Positions 47,311 through 57,562 of a DNA stretch of 64,000 nt are shown here, one piece after another (within the stretch, counting starts at the first letter, position 1; every line of letters begins with the position of its first letter). Position numbers and translations under genes: made by a program. The notes under the pieces were generated by a model, which had not been told where the DNA came from, ran no database searches, and saw only the letters and a program-made list of their open reading frames with translations. Source of the stretch: Acinetobacter lwoffii (GTDB lineage: Bacteria > Pseudomonadota > Gammaproteobacteria > Pseudomonadales > Moraxellaceae); NCBI RefSeq assembly GCF_022967985.1, contig NZ_JALJVC010000012.1, positions 37,252 to 101,251 of the forward strand, written 5' to 3'.

Positions 47311-48720
47311 TTAACGTTTAAATTTCTTCTCGGCTTTCTTGAACTTCTGTACATAACGACGTTTACGCGCAGCTGCACGCTCATCCACTTGAGACTTACG
47401 GCCTTCAAACGGGTTTTCAGAAGTTTTAAACTCGATTTTAATCGGTGTACCTTCAAGCTTGTACACTTTACGGAACACGTTTTCCAGGTAACGACGATAA
47501 TCCGCAGGAGTTTTATCCACCTTGTTTCCGTGAATAACGATCGTTGGCGGATTTTGTCCACCCATATGCGCATAACGCATTTTAATACGACGACCCTGAA
47601 CCATCGGCGGTTGGTGGGCATCTGTCGCATCATTTAAAATCTGGGTGATTTTTGCTGGTGATACTTTCAAACGAGATGAATCATAAGCACGGTGAATCGA
47701 TGGATAAAGATCACCCACGCCCGTTCCATGCAATGCAGAAATCAAATGCACTTTGGCCCATGGAATAAAATCGAAGCGACGCTCTACATCAAGCTTACAT
47801 TGCTTACGATCATATTCAGTCATGTTATCCCATTTATTGACTGCAATAACCATGGCACGACCCGCTTCAAGTGCATAGCCAATCAAATGCAAATCCTGCT
47901 CAACAATACCATCACGCGCATCGACTACAACCACAATTACGTTGGCATCTTTCATTGCCTGTAAAGTTTTAACAATCGAGAATTTCTCAATCATTTCATC
48001 GACTTTACCTTTACGGCGCACCCCGGCAGTATCAATCAGGGTGTATTGACGGCCATCACGCTCGAATGGAATATAAATCGAGTCACGTGTTGTACCCGGC
48101 TGATCAAATGCCACCACACGCTCTTCACCGAGCAAGCGGTTCACCAGCGTTGATTTACCTACGTTTGGACGACCAATAATCGCTAAACGCAGACCCGTGT
48201 TTTTGTCATGCTCTTCTGGATTTTCATCTTCCGGCACATCAGCAAGTACGTCTTCCAGCATCTGCTGAACACCACGACCATGGCTGGCTGCCACTTGTAA
48301 CGGCTCGCCCATACCCAGTTTGTAGAATTCAACCAGGGCAGCTTCAGCATGTACGCCATCAACCTTGTTGGCCACCAGAAAGACTTTTTTGCCTAAAGTA
48401 CGTAATTCACGTGCAATCTGTTCATCGGAAGCCAGTAGTCCGGCACGCGCATCAACCACAAAAATAATAATGTCGGCTTCATGAATGGCAGTCTTGGATT
48501 GCTCTGCCATGTAGGAGTCAATCCCACCTTCATTTTCGCCAATACCGCCAGTATCGACCACAATGAAAGATTTATTTTGATAGGTAGCATCGCCATATTT
48601 ACGGTCGCGTGTCAGACCTGCGAAGTCTGCCACCAATGCGTCACGGCTCTTGGTAATCTGGTTGAACAGCGTTGATTTTCCGACGTTCGGACGACCAATG
48701 AGCGCAATTACGGGTTTCAT
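47311..48720 (-). CDS. der: Ribosome assembly GTPase Der (EngA)
   Basis: A double-G-domain GTPase for 50S subunit maturation. The 469-residue protein has GRPNVGKST twice (near residues 8 and 183), with DTGGIG and DTAGVRR switch II motifs and two NKxD boxes (NKVD, NKWD), then a KH-like domain and a basic tail ([18 protein letters not shown]). The upstream in-frame ATG at 48738 lacks support; the ATG at 48720 follows an AGG. Confidence 0.97.
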   Translation of the reverse strand: MKPVIALIGRPNVGKSTLFNQITKSRDALVADFAGLTRDRKYGDATYQNKSFIVVDTGGIGENEGGIDSYMAEQSKTAIHEADIIIFVVDARAGLLASDEQIARELRTLGKKVFLVANKVDGVHAEAALVEFYKLGMGEPLQVAASHGRGVQQMLEDVLADVPEDENPEEHDKNTGLRLAIIGRPNVGKSTLVNRLLGEERVVAFDQPGTTRDSIYIPFERDGRQYTLIDTAGVRRKGKVDEMIEKFSIVKTLQAMKDANVIVVVVDARDGIVEQDLHLIGYALEAGRAMVIAVNKWDNMTEYDRKQCKLDVERRFDFIPWAKVHLISALHGTGVGDLYPSIHRAYDSSRLKVSPAKITQILNDATDAHQPPMVQGRRIKMRYAHMGGQNPPTIVIHGNKVDKTPADYRRYLENVFRKVYKLEGTPIKIEFKTSENPFEGRKSQVDERAAARKRRYVQKFKKAEKKFKR

Positions 48721-48803
48721 AGAGTAACCTTTATTCAATATCAGGCGTCAAAGTGGCCTGAACATCAGAAAGCATAGGAAGATATAAGGGGGAAATACCC
48801 TAA

Positions 48804-48840
48804 ATAAAAACACGGGGCATTGATTTTTCAATCACCCCGC
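48804..48840 (-). terminator. Intrinsic terminator after bamB
   Basis: On the minus strand CGGGGTGATTG pairs with CAATGCCCCG (one bulge), followed by a T-rich tail. Confidence 0.75.
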
Positions 48841-48887
48841 GTTCACAAAATACGGTTGTGGCTAGTTTAGCATAAGGCTCGTTAAAA

Positions 48888-50036
48888 TTAACGGTTCTGC
48901 CAAATGCTTAATGCGCCCTTGCGTGTAGAAACATAAAGCTGGTTGTCGATGACGCGTAAGCTACGCACCTCCCCAGAGGTTTTCGAACGACCAGTAATCT
49001 GTCCAGTACGCGGATCAATCAGGTGCAAGACACCATCCAGATCGCCGACTACAAGATCAGTACCCAGCATCACCGGATTACTTAACTTGCGATTCAACAG
49101 CTGGTCATTTTCCCAAAGCAGTTGACCCGAGGTAATCTCAAAGGCTTTGATTTTGCCATCGGTTTGCGCCACAAATACGCCATTGCCCACGACTTCTGGA
49201 CGCTGGATACTGCTGGCATCTTCACTCCAGACCACCTGTTGTGAAGCTAAATCTAGCACAGTCACCTGACCTTGATAACTGGTAGTCACCACAAACTGGC
49301 CTGCAACGACCGGCTCCCCGTCAATATCAACCAGACGCTGGATATCAGAACGCCCATCCGACACTGCGACACGACGCTGTAATTTTGGCACACCGCTTAA
49401 GGCATCCAGTGCATAGATATAAGCATTGGAAGATGCAATCAGTACATTACGAGCATCTAATGCAACCGGTGCAGCCATGCCACGCAGGCTGAATTGTACA
49501 TTAGGTAAGTTATAAGTCCAAACTTGCGCACCCGTCGCAATTTCATGCGCATATACGGTGCCGTCATTGCTCACGCTAATGACACGACCAGCATGAATTA
49601 ATGAAGGTGCCAGTAAAGCACCCGTCAATTGCGCAGTCCATTTTTGCTCGCCGGTTTGCTGATCCAGCGCAAACAGTTGGCCTTTCTGGTTGCCAACGAC
49701 AACAAGACCTTCAGCAGCTTCAACACCAGAACTTAAATTGTCTTTGCTGACTTTTTTCTGCCACAGACGCTGTTTGCCTTTAAATGCAGACACTTCGCCT
49801 TTCGGATCAATTGCAAAGACCACACCATTATCTGCATCCAGACGTAAACGCAACGGATCAGCAGCATCTGTCGAAGCCACACTGGTGGAAAATACAGGGA
49901 CCAGGGTTTTGGCTTGAGTCAGTTTTGGAAGTGGATTCGGTTTTACTTCTGGAACTTTACTGGTTTTACCCGCACAGCCAGCCAATGCAAGCGTTAAAAC
50001 AGTCAAGGCACAGGTAATTTTGTATTTTCTATTCAT
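48888..50036 (-). CDS. bamB: Outer-membrane protein assembly factor BamB
   Basis: A lipoprotein of the BAM complex that helps insert beta-barrel proteins. The 382-residue protein has a lipobox LAGC (Cys21) and about eight PQQ/beta-propeller blades, visible as repeats of LFALDQQTGEQKW, VYAHEIATGAQVW and VLDLASQQVVW. It overlaps yfgM by four bases and ends before the bamB-der terminator. Confidence 0.96.
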   Translation of the reverse strand: MNRKYKITCALTVLTLALAGCAGKTSKVPEVKPNPLPKLTQAKTLVPVFSTSVASTDAADPLRLRLDADNGVVFAIDPKGEVSAFKGKQRLWQKKVSKDNLSSGVEAAEGLVVVGNQKGQLFALDQQTGEQKWTAQLTGALLAPSLIHAGRVISVSNDGTVYAHEIATGAQVWTYNLPNVQFSLRGMAAPVALDARNVLIASSNAYIYALDALSGVPKLQRRVAVSDGRSDIQRLVDIDGEPVVAGQFVVTTSYQGQVTVLDLASQQVVWSEDASSIQRPEVVGNGVFVAQTDGKIKAFEITSGQLLWENDQLLNRKLSNPVMLGTDLVVGDLDGVLHLIDPRTGQITGRSKTSGEVRSLRVIDNQLYVSTRKGALSIWQNR

Positions 50037-50731
50037 TCAGCTTCTTCCGCTTGTGTTTCTATAATTGGGCGTTCGATTTCCGGATCATCGACCAATACGC
50101 CTACGCTTTCGAGCTTAATTTGTAAAATCTGACGTTCTTCTTTACGTTCAATCAAAGCATCCCATGCACTTTGATATACTTTTTTAGCATTTTCAATATC
50201 ATTTTTGGCAACATAGATATCGCCACGTGCTTCATCGGCAGTTGCTTTAAATGCAGGTTCAGTCACTGCTTCTAAAGTTTTCAATGCAGCATCATATTTT
50301 TTCTGTGCCAGTTGTGCATAGGCCAGACGAAGTTTAACCACCTGAACCAGGCCTTTATCATCTACTTTCGAGTTTTCAACTTTCTGTAGTGCTTTCTCGG
50401 CCGCAGCATAATCTTCTTTGTCATAAGCCAGTTTCGCCATGACTAACTGGGTTTGAATCGCCTGAGCTGAGTCAGGCGCTTCCTTGACAATTTTGTCCGC
50501 AGTTTCAGACAGCTTGGCAAAACCATCACCTTTCGATGCCTGTGCATCATCCATCAACTGCTGAACCTTGGCAGTGTGCATTTGCGACTCTGCCAAGTTT
50601 TTCTTCTGCCAATATTCCCATCCAAAAAAGGCAATCAGCGCAATTAAAATCCCAGTAATCATCGAAGAACCATATTTCTTCGTAAAGGATTTTAAGCTTT
50701 CAAACTGTTCATCACCACTCATTGCGCTCAT
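50033..50731 (-). CDS. YfgM family tetratricopeptide protein
   Basis: An inner-membrane protein of 232 residues with one N-terminal membrane span (MITGILIALIAFFGWEYW, about 19-36) and a periplasmic TPR-like domain of repeated alanine/lysine helices. YfgM in E. coli is an auxiliary SecYEG partner and links to PpiD and envelope stress. The gene lies between hisS and bamB as in many gammaproteobacteria. Confidence 0.9.
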   Translation of the reverse strand: MSAMSGDEQFESLKSFTKKYGSSMITGILIALIAFFGWEYWQKKNLAESQMHTAKVQQLMDDAQASKGDGFAKLSETADKIVKEAPDSAQAIQTQLVMAKLAYDKEDYAAAEKALQKVENSKVDDKGLVQVVKLRLAYAQLAQKKYDAALKTLEAVTEPAFKATADEARGDIYVAKNDIENAKKVYQSAWDALIERKEERQILQIKLESVGVLVDDPEIERPIIETQAEEAE

Positions 50732-50761
50732 GAGATTACCCTTTTCCTAATGTTTTATCGA

Positions 50762-52057
50762 TTATTTTGAAGAAATTTTAGTACTAAAAAATGCAACGAA
50801 GTCCGTAAATGGTACATTCGATTGCTCTGCGGTTGCCAGCTCTTTCACAGTAAACGCCTGAGCTTCCAGTTCACGCTCGCCCAAAATCGCCGCATACAAA
50901 GCACCGGCTTGATCGGCCTTTTTCATTTGCGATTTCATTGAACCTTGTGAGCCTACTTTCAGACGAACCTGACTGTCTGCTGCTTCAAGCTGATCACGAA
51001 TCTGCTCCGCAATGACCAAAGCTTTACCTTGAGAAGCCGGTTCAACCACCAGGAATACTTCACAATCACGTGTCGGGGTATTGTCTTCAACCTGTTCCAG
51101 CAGAAGCAATAAACGCTCGATCCCCATAGCAAAACCAACTGCAGGAACAGACTGATCTGCCTTTCCTTTAAGTTGCCCCACTAGACCGTCATAACGGCCA
51201 CCGGCACAAACTGTACCTTGTGAACCCAAATGGGTTGTGGTCCATTCAAAAACAGTTTTGTTGTAATAGTCCAGACCGCGTACCAGCTTTTGATTGATCA
51301 CGAAGCTCACGCCTGCATCAGTCAAATACTGCTGTAACTGGGCAAAATGCGCCAGAGTTTCTTCACCCATAAAGTCATGCAGTTTCGGTGCATTTTCCAA
51401 GATGCTTTGTGTTTTGGCATCTTTAGAATCCAGAATACGCAATGGATTCGTGGTCAGACGGCGCTGAGAATCTTCATCCAGATCCGCTTTATGCGACTCC
51501 AGGAATTCAACCAGTGCCGCACGATATGCTGCACGCTCATCCGACTCACCGAGTGTATTTAACTCAAGCTGAACCTTGTCTGCTACACCCATACGTTTCC
51601 ACAGACGCGCCGTCATCAAAATCAGTTCTGCGTCCATGTCCGGAGTCGCAACACCAAAAGTTTCCACACCAAACTGGTGGAACTGACGGTAGCGGCCTTT
51701 TTGCGGTTTTTCATAACGGAACATTGGGCCGATATACCAGACGCGAGGCGTCGCACCGCGCAGCAGGTTATGCTCCAGCATGGCACGTACACAGCCAGCC
51801 GTCCCTTCAGGACGTAACGTCAACGACTCAGGCGGATTACCCTTGTCGAGGAAGGTATACATTTCTTTTTCAACGATATCGGTTGCATCACCGATCGAAC
51901 GTTTAAACAGGTTAGTCTGTTCTACGATAGGCAAACGAATTTGTTGATAGCCATAGGCATCCATCAAACCGGATAGATGCTGTTCAAGACGTCTCCAAGC
52001 TGGGGTTTGCGTTGGGAGAATGTCATTAAAACCTTTGATTGCGACGATTGAACTCAT
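50762..52057 (-). CDS. hisS: Histidyl-tRNA synthetase
   Basis: It charges tRNA-His. The 431-residue class II enzyme has motif 2 [20 protein letters not shown] near 113-132 and the two histidine-specific motifs [15 protein letters not shown] near 260-274 and [12 protein letters not shown] near 286-297. It starts three bases after ispG ends. Confidence 0.97.
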   Translation of the reverse strand: MSSIVAIKGFNDILPTQTPAWRRLEQHLSGLMDAYGYQQIRLPIVEQTNLFKRSIGDATDIVEKEMYTFLDKGNPPESLTLRPEGTAGCVRAMLEHNLLRGATPRVWYIGPMFRYEKPQKGRYRQFHQFGVETFGVATPDMDAELILMTARLWKRMGVADKVQLELNTLGESDERAAYRAALVEFLESHKADLDEDSQRRLTTNPLRILDSKDAKTQSILENAPKLHDFMGEETLAHFAQLQQYLTDAGVSFVINQKLVRGLDYYNKTVFEWTTTHLGSQGTVCAGGRYDGLVGQLKGKADQSVPAVGFAMGIERLLLLLEQVEDNTPTRDCEVFLVVEPASQGKALVIAEQIRDQLEAADSQVRLKVGSQGSMKSQMKKADQAGALYAAILGERELEAQAFTVKELATAEQSNVPFTDFVAFFSTKISSK

Positions 52058-52060
52058 GAT

Positions 52061-53182
52061 CTACTCAGGAAAACTTGTACGAATAATTTCTTTAGATTTA
52101 GCTTCTTCAAGCTCGGTAACACGTTGACGAACCATGGTTTCGATTTCATCAACCAATTGATTCGTGTCAATTAAATGGCTCTTTTCACCATTACGGTACA
52201 CCAGTGAACGTGGTGCTGCACCTACGACACCAATATCCGCTTCTTTGGCTTCGCCCGGCCCATTCACTTTACAGCCAATGACCGAGACATCCATTGGGGT
52301 ACGAATATCTTCTAAACGCTCTTCAAGTTGCTGCATCACGGAAATCACATTAAATTCCTGACGTGAACAGCTTGGGCAGGCAATGAAGTTAATCCCGTTG
52401 GAGCGCAGACCCAGCGATTTCAGAATATCAAAACCAATTTTAATTTCTTCTTCAGGCTCGGCAGCTAAGGAAATACGCATGGTATCCCCGATGCCTTCCA
52501 TCAGCAGGCCACCCAAAGCGATGGCAGATTTAACCGAACCGGTGCGGTAAATACCCGCTTCTGTGACACCCAGATGGAGCGGATTATCAATTTGCTGTGA
52601 CAGCAAACGATACGCATCCATGGTCAGGAACACATTCGATGCTTTGACTGAAATTTTGAATTCCTGGAAATCCAGACGGTCTAGAATATCGATATGGCGC
52701 ATCGCAGATTCAAGCAAAGCCTGACCAGTCGGCTCGCCATATTTCTTTTGAATATCTTTTTCCAGTGAGCCGGCATTCACCCCGATCCGCATGGAAATAT
52801 CGTTATGACGTGCTGCGGCCACCACTTCACGGATTTTCGCTTCCGAACCGATATTGCCCGGGTTAATCCGCAGACAATCTGCACCCAAATCAGCAACTGC
52901 TAAAGCAATTTTATAATCGAAGTGAATATCCGCCACCAAAGGTACATTGACCTGCTTGCGAATCTCACCGAATGCTGCTGCCGCTTCCATCGTTGGCACT
53001 GAAACCCGCATGATGTCCGCGCCCGCATCCACACAGCGCTGAATCTGTGCAACCGTAGCTGCCACATCACAGGTTTCAGTATTGGTCATGGACTGGATAC
53101 TGATTGGTGCATCACCACCCACATAAACTGAACCCACACGAATTTTACGTGTTGGACGACGTTTAATTGGATTTACGATCAT
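52061..53182 (-). CDS. ispG: HMB-PP synthase (IspG/GcpE)
   Basis: A 4Fe-4S enzyme of the MEP isoprenoid pathway that makes hydroxymethylbutenyl diphosphate. The 373-residue protein has the iron-sulfur ligands in ACPSCSR and CKVNGPGEA in its C-terminal part, and VQSMT-like [12 protein letters not shown] near 28-39 at its TIM-barrel start. It lies between rodZ (23 bases) and hisS. Confidence 0.97.
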   Translation of the reverse strand: MIVNPIKRRPTRKIRVGSVYVGGDAPISIQSMTNTETCDVAATVAQIQRCVDAGADIMRVSVPTMEAAAAFGEIRKQVNVPLVADIHFDYKIALAVADLGADCLRINPGNIGSEAKIREVVAAARHNDISMRIGVNAGSLEKDIQKKYGEPTGQALLESAMRHIDILDRLDFQEFKISVKASNVFLTMDAYRLLSQQIDNPLHLGVTEAGIYRTGSVKSAIALGGLLMEGIGDTMRISLAAEPEEEIKIGFDILKSLGLRSNGINFIACPSCSRQEFNVISVMQQLEERLEDIRTPMDVSVIGCKVNGPGEAKEADIGVVGAAPRSLVYRNGEKSHLIDTNQLVDEIETMVRQRVTELEEAKSKEIIRTSFPE

Positions 53183-53205
53183 CGTTCTGCTCTACTCTTG
53201 ATCTA

Positions 53206-53997
53206 TTAAGGTGATAAACGGAATTCTGCTTTTCCGTTCACAGTGTAGGGTGACAATGAAATATTTTCATTATTTAAACTGAGTGATACAGCCGATGCAT
53301 CATCCAGACGAATCTGGAATGGCGCTTCACCATTCAGCTGCAAGCTCGATGCCTGACGGCCAGTTGCCAGAACATTACCCGCCGAGTCGACAATATGCAC
53401 CGAAGTCGGACGGTTAAAATCAAGTTTCAGCTGATCACCGGAAAGTGCGGCACCTGTATCCAGATTCAGAATCTCGACATTAGAAGCGCCTACTCCAGAG
53501 ACTTCAGTGCTATTTTGTGAATTACTACTCGACCAGTTCTGAATCATGGCAAACAGTGCACCCAAAATCAGCAGCAATACCAGCGTAATAAAAATGCGCT
53601 TTAACCACTTACGATTGCGGTCACGTTTGGAACCTGGCAATTTCCCCATAATTTTGATAGGAGAATTATTCAGGGCATGATTCGGCAGCAGCCCGGTATC
53701 ATTGGTATAAATTTCATCAAAACGTTGAATAATACTAGACGCATCTACACCCAGAAATTTGGCATAAGTCCGGTAATAACCTTTAATAAAGGTCGCTTCA
53801 GGCAAAGACTTGTATTCATCCTGCTCAAGAGCAGTCAGGGTTTTGACTGGGATGTTCAGCTCTTTCGCTACATCTTCCAGATTGCGTTGCTGATTGATAC
53901 GAATCTGGCGCAAGTACTCGCCCGGACGTTGAATATTTCCTAACGCATTTGGAGCTACGCTCGAATGATTCGATGGTGAATTAGGATTTACTTCCAT
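53206..53997 (-). CDS. rodZ: Cell-shape protein RodZ-like
   Basis: A membrane protein that couples MreB to the cell wall. The 263-residue protein has an N-terminal helix-turn-helix (LRQIRINQQRNLEDVAKEL, then IKGYYRTYAKFL, about residues 29-85), a basic stretch before a single membrane span (IFITLVLLLILGALFAMI, about 130-147) and a periplasmic beta domain of the DUF4115 type. It overlaps pilW by 10 bases, the arrangement usual in pseudomonads and Acinetobacter. Confidence 0.93.
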   Translation of the reverse strand: MEVNPNSPSNHSSVAPNALGNIQRPGEYLRQIRINQQRNLEDVAKELNIPVKTLTALEQDEYKSLPEATFIKGYYRTYAKFLGVDASSIIQRFDEIYTNDTGLLPNHALNNSPIKIMGKLPGSKRDRNRKWLKRIFITLVLLLILGALFAMIQNWSSSNSQNSTEVSGVGASNVEILNLDTGAALSGDQLKLDFNRPTSVHIVDSAGNVLATGRQASSLQLNGEAPFQIRLDDASAVSLSLNNENISLSPYTVNGKAEFRLSP

Positions 53998-54788
53998 ACG
54001 GCCTCAGTACTGTACTGTAATTGCAAATAACGTTGGTATTCCTGGCTTTCAGGAAAAAGTGCACGTAACTGGTTGACCAATACCTGCATCCCCAACTGAT
54101 CACCCCCGGCACGCGCAGTGCGAATGCCAACCCAGAGCGCACGGGCACCCTGATTTTTCTGTCCCACACCACGCACAAACTGTTGATACATTTGTGTCGC
54201 CGCCGGGAACTGCTGGTTCAAATAAAATATTTCTGCTAACTCTAACATTGAAATATAAGAATCGCGATTGGCTTGCAGCGCCTGTTTGAATGATTTTTCA
54301 GCATTTGCTGTATCACCCAGTTTCAGGTAAATCCGCCCCATATTTTCCAGTGCGCGGAATCGCTGATCATAACCCAACGTGGCACCAGCAATTTGAAACT
54401 GCTCGATCGCATCATTATAGCGTTCAAGCTGATATAAATAAGTGCCGTAATTATTTCGCGCCTGCGCATTTTTCGGATCTGCCGAAATCGCACGCTTGAA
54501 ATAATGATCTGCTTTTTCGAGATTAAGCTTACTGCCTTCCTGTTGCAGTAGCACGCCCATCATCATATTTGCTTGAGAATCACGCGGAGTAGTCTCAAGT
54601 GCCTGATCCAGCGCACGTTTGGCTGCATCCAAGTCACCTGTTCTCAGATATTCTACCGCCAATTGGGTACGGACTTTGGTGGCCTTTTCAGGGTCTTTCT
54701 GACCCAGATCTGGCGTCTGACACGCGACTAAAACCAAAGACACACATACTGTTGAAATCAAAGCAAACTTTGATGTTAGATTTCTCAA
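53988..54788 (-). CDS. pilW: Type IV pilus biogenesis lipoprotein PilW
   Basis: It is an outer-membrane lipoprotein needed for type IV pilus secretin stability in related species. The 266-residue protein has a lipobox LVAC (Cys23) and about six TPR repeats (AVEYLRTGDLDAAKRALDQAL, then ARNNYGTYLYQLERYNDAIEQF, then GRIYLKLGDTANAEKSFKQAL). It lies between rlmN and rodZ. The PilF name is used in Pseudomonas. Confidence 0.93.
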   Translation of the reverse strand: MRNLTSKFALISTVCVSLVLVACQTPDLGQKDPEKATKVRTQLAVEYLRTGDLDAAKRALDQALETTPRDSQANMMMGVLLQQEGSKLNLEKADHYFKRAISADPKNAQARNNYGTYLYQLERYNDAIEQFQIAGATLGYDQRFRALENMGRIYLKLGDTANAEKSFKQALQANRDSYISMLELAEIFYLNQQFPAATQMYQQFVRGVGQKNQGARALWVGIRTARAGGDQLGMQVLVNQLRALFPESQEYQRYLQLQYSTEAVWK

Positions 54789-54802
54789 CTGGCGACCTCT
54801 TA

Positions 54803-56038
54803 TTATCCTTGTGAGCGCATGATCTCATTCGATTGCGCAATTTTCTTTTTCCACTGTTCCGCACGACGGGTACGGTCAGCGACTTGTCCGACTAACTGTC
54901 CACACGCGGCATCAATGTCATCACCGCGTGTCTGACGAATCGTACACACAAAACCGGCATCAGACAAAGTTTTTTGGAAAGAAATAATCCGGTTGCGGCT
55001 TGAGCGGCCATATGGCGCATGCGGGAACGGATTAAAAGGAATCAAATTAATCTTGCTTGGCAAATTCTTCAACAGCTTAATCATTTGCTGGGCATGTTCA
55101 GGATGGTCATTCACGCCATCTAACATCACATATTCAATGGTTACATGCTTACGTGAACTTTCGTTACCATCTTTGGCAATATAACGCTGACATGCTGCAA
55201 TCAGCTGCTCAAGCGGATATTTTTTATTGATCGGCACCAGCTCATTACGCAGTTCATCATTTGGCGCATGCAATGAAATAGCCAGCGCCACGTCAATATC
55301 TTTGACCATCTGATCGATTTTCGGCACAACACCAGAAGTCGATAAAGTCACACGACGTTTTGACATGCCGTATGCAAAGTCATCTAGCATCACACGCATC
55401 GAGTTCAACACGGCATCGTAGTTGAGTAATGGCTCGCCCATGCCCATCATCACCACGTTCGTGACTGAACGTTCACGCTCAAGTACAGGCACATCTTCCA
55501 TATAGGAATAGTTCGCCATCCAGAGCTGACCGATAATTTCGGCTTGAGTCAAATCACGCTGGAAACCCTGTTTACCGGTTGAGCAGAATGAACAGTCCAG
55601 TGCACAGCCCACTTGTGAAGAAATACACAAAGTGCGACGTAAACCACTGCGATGTTCAGCAGGAATCAATACGGTTTCAACAAGAGAACCTTCGCCATCG
55701 CCAACACGGAATACCCATTTACGGGTACCATCTTTAGAATAGTTTTTATGCACCACTTCAGGCGCTTTAATTTCACAAATCTTTTCCAGTTTTTCACGCA
55801 GTTTTCCTGAAATATTGGTCATTTCAGCAAAATCAGTCACGAAGAACTGGTGAATCCATTTCATCACCTGCCCGGCACGAAACTTCTTCTCACCCATGTC
55901 CTCAAAGAATTTTTCCATTTGCGGACGTGACATGCCAAGTAAATTCACTTTCTCGACAGTATTTGCCTGTGCTGGAGCGGATGGAGTGTGTTGCTGCGGC
56001 TCAGAAATTGCTGATACAGCGACTGCTTCAGTACTCAT
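54803..56038 (-). CDS. rlmN: 23S rRNA/tRNA adenine-C2 methyltransferase RlmN
   Basis: A radical-SAM enzyme that methylates A2503 of 23S rRNA and A37 of some tRNAs. The 411-residue protein has the CxxxCxxC cluster in [16 protein letters not shown] near residues 146-161, [10 protein letters not shown] near 199 and the catalytic Cys in DIDAACGQL near 380. The first 30 residues, rich in Ala, Ser and Gln, extend beyond the E. coli form. It leads the run rlmN-pilW-rodZ-ispG-hisS-yfgM-bamB. Confidence 0.97.
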   Translation of the reverse strand: MSTEAVAVSAISEPQQHTPSAPAQANTVEKVNLLGMSRPQMEKFFEDMGEKKFRAGQVMKWIHQFFVTDFAEMTNISGKLREKLEKICEIKAPEVVHKNYSKDGTRKWVFRVGDGEGSLVETVLIPAEHRSGLRRTLCISSQVGCALDCSFCSTGKQGFQRDLTQAEIIGQLWMANYSYMEDVPVLERERSVTNVVMMGMGEPLLNYDAVLNSMRVMLDDFAYGMSKRRVTLSTSGVVPKIDQMVKDIDVALAISLHAPNDELRNELVPINKKYPLEQLIAACQRYIAKDGNESSRKHVTIEYVMLDGVNDHPEHAQQMIKLLKNLPSKINLIPFNPFPHAPYGRSSRNRIISFQKTLSDAGFVCTIRQTRGDDIDAACGQLVGQVADRTRRAEQWKKKIAQSNEIMRSQG

Positions 56039-56110
56039 GTGTATTACCTAAACCATGTCTAAAGATGAAAGGAGAAGCTCAATATGTGAGCAAAGAATTA
56101 TTCAGAGAAT

Positions 56111-56145
56111 AAAAAAACCAGATAAGTATAATAACACTTATCTGG
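56111..56145 (-). terminator. Intrinsic terminator after ndk
   Basis: CCAGATAAGT (56118-56127) and ACTTATCTGG (56136-56145), followed on the minus strand by a T run. Confidence 0.9.
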
Positions 56146-56160
56146 CTTGAATACTGCGAA

Positions 56161-56592
56161 TTAACGAGTACGTGGAGCAATCTCAGTTTGAGCGAAGAAG
56201 TAGTTAACTTCACGATCAGCAGATACTACAGAGTCAGAACCGTGAGCAGCATTTTCGTCGATGCTTACAGCGAAATCTGCACGGATAGTACCAGGAGCAG
56301 CTTCTTTAGGATTAGTCGCGCCAAGGATGTCACGGTGAGCAAGAACAGCATTTTCGCCTTCAAGAACTGAAACAACCACTGGACCAGAAGTCATGAATGC
56401 AACTAGGTCAGCAAAGAAACCACGTTCTTTGTGCTCAGCATAGAAGCCTTCAGCTTCAGCTTGAGTCAAATGTTTCATTTTAGTTGCAACAATTTGAAGA
56501 CCAGCTTTCTCGAAACGAGCAAAGATGTCGCCGATGTGGTTTTTAGCAACTGCGTCTGGTTTAACGATAGATAAAGTACGTTCGATAGCCAT
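56161..56592 (-). CDS. ndk: Nucleoside diphosphate kinase
   Basis: It balances nucleotide pools by transferring phosphate between NTPs and NDPs. The 143-residue protein carries phospho-His117 in AAHGSDS, with KPDAV near residues 11-15 and GATNPKEA near 91-98. A strong ribosome site (AAGGAG) precedes the ATG and the gene has its own promoter and terminator. Confidence 0.97.
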   Translation of the reverse strand: MAIERTLSIVKPDAVAKNHIGDIFARFEKAGLQIVATKMKHLTQAEAEGFYAEHKERGFFADLVAFMTSGPVVVSVLEGENAVLAHRDILGATNPKEAAPGTIRADFAVSIDENAAHGSDSVVSADREVNYFFAQTEIAPRTR

Positions 56593-56630
56593 GATAGGCT
56601 CCTTAAGTCAATTGTTGACATGAAAATTTG

Positions 56631-56654
56631 GCGCATTATACCGAGATAATGCGC
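56631..56654 (-). promoter_or_regulatory. ndk -10 element within a GCGCATTA palindrome
   Basis: A perfect TATAAT on the minus strand (56640-56635) lies inside an inverted repeat with arms GCGCATTA (56631-56638) and TAATGCGC (56647-56654). No good -35 is seen, so an activator or an operator may act here. Chance is also possible. Confidence 0.5.
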
Positions 56655-56702
56655 ATTTTTCTGCTTTTCATCTGTAAAAAAATGCTTTTTTAAGATGAGG
56701 GC

Positions 56703-56903
56703 TTAGCGTGCCTCATCAATCCATGCCATTTGAATCGCTTCAAGCAGACCTTCAGTCGACTTGGTTGGATCATCTTCAAATTCAGGCAAAGCACATACCC
56801 AGGCATGTAAATCAGTAAAACGAATCCACTGCGGGTCCACATCTGGATGCGCTTCGTAGAGTTCAATCGCGATATCGAGAGTGTCAGTCCAACGTAAACC
56901 CAT
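56703..56903 (-). CDS. iscX: Fe-S cluster assembly protein IscX
   Basis: A small acidic protein that binds IscS and ferrous iron and modulates cluster assembly. The 66-residue sequence starts MGLRWTDTLDIAIELYEAHPDVDP and ends with a WIDEAR motif, both typical of IscX/YfhJ. It lies apart from the isc operon, next to ndk, with its own short leader. Confidence 0.92.
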   Translation of the reverse strand: MGLRWTDTLDIAIELYEAHPDVDPQWIRFTDLHAWVCALPEFEDDPTKSTEGLLEAIQMAWIDEAR

Positions 56904-56990
56904 CTCTATTTCTCACCATAATTGCTTTGATGCTGTACTTTAACAAATCTGTGAAAATCTGCGAGCCTTTGCTCCGGCTTTCACTTATTT

Positions 56991-57542
56991 TTACAGCACA
57001 ATATTCAGATAAGGCGCGGTCAGGACAATGGCAATTGCCATCATGCCACCCAGAATTGCACCAACTGCCACATCACTTGGATAATGCAATCCCAACACCA
57101 TTCGGGACACTGCGACCAGAATCGTAAAAGGCAGCATCAGCATCAGTAATAAAGGTGCGACATAACCTAAAACGGTGGTTGCCATCACGGCATGCAAGGT
57201 ATGCCCCGAGGGAAAACTGAAATGATCCAGTGGATGTTCACCTAGACGGATCACCTGATGCACCTGATAAGGACGTGGCCGTACGGTTTTGATTTTAAGC
57301 ACCTTGTAAATCATAGTACCTATGGTACTTCCCAAAATCAGATAAACAATCTGCACGGTATAGATCAAGCCTTGCATGATCCAAACCAGTATCAGCATGA
57401 AATACCAAAATGCACCATTTCCTAAGCGGCTAATCATTTTAAAAAAAGTGGCAATACGGACTGAATGCGAAAAATGATTCAGATAAACACAGCCTTTCAA
57501 ATCGATTTCTAAAAATTTAATCTTTACATTCTGGAGTTTCAC
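56991..57542 (-). CDS. PAP2 family phosphatase
   Basis: An integral-membrane phosphatase of 183 residues with the three PAP2 signatures in order: KTVRPRPYQ near residue 87 (KxxxxxxRP), FSFPSGHTLHA near 111 (PSGH) and SRMVLGLHYPSD near 148 (SRxxxxxHxxxD). It may dephosphorylate a lipid or polyprenyl phosphate at the periplasmic face. It follows the glycosyltransferase gene by 20 bases, so the two probably serve one lipid or glycolipid pathway. Confidence 0.88.
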   Translation of the reverse strand: MKLQNVKIKFLEIDLKGCVYLNHFSHSVRIATFFKMISRLGNGAFWYFMLILVWIMQGLIYTVQIVYLILGSTIGTMIYKVLKIKTVRPRPYQVHQVIRLGEHPLDHFSFPSGHTLHAVMATTVLGYVAPLLLMLMLPFTILVAVSRMVLGLHYPSDVAVGAILGGMMAIAIVLTAPYLNIVL

Positions 57543-57562
57543 ACTGGTGCTCCTTTCTTGTT

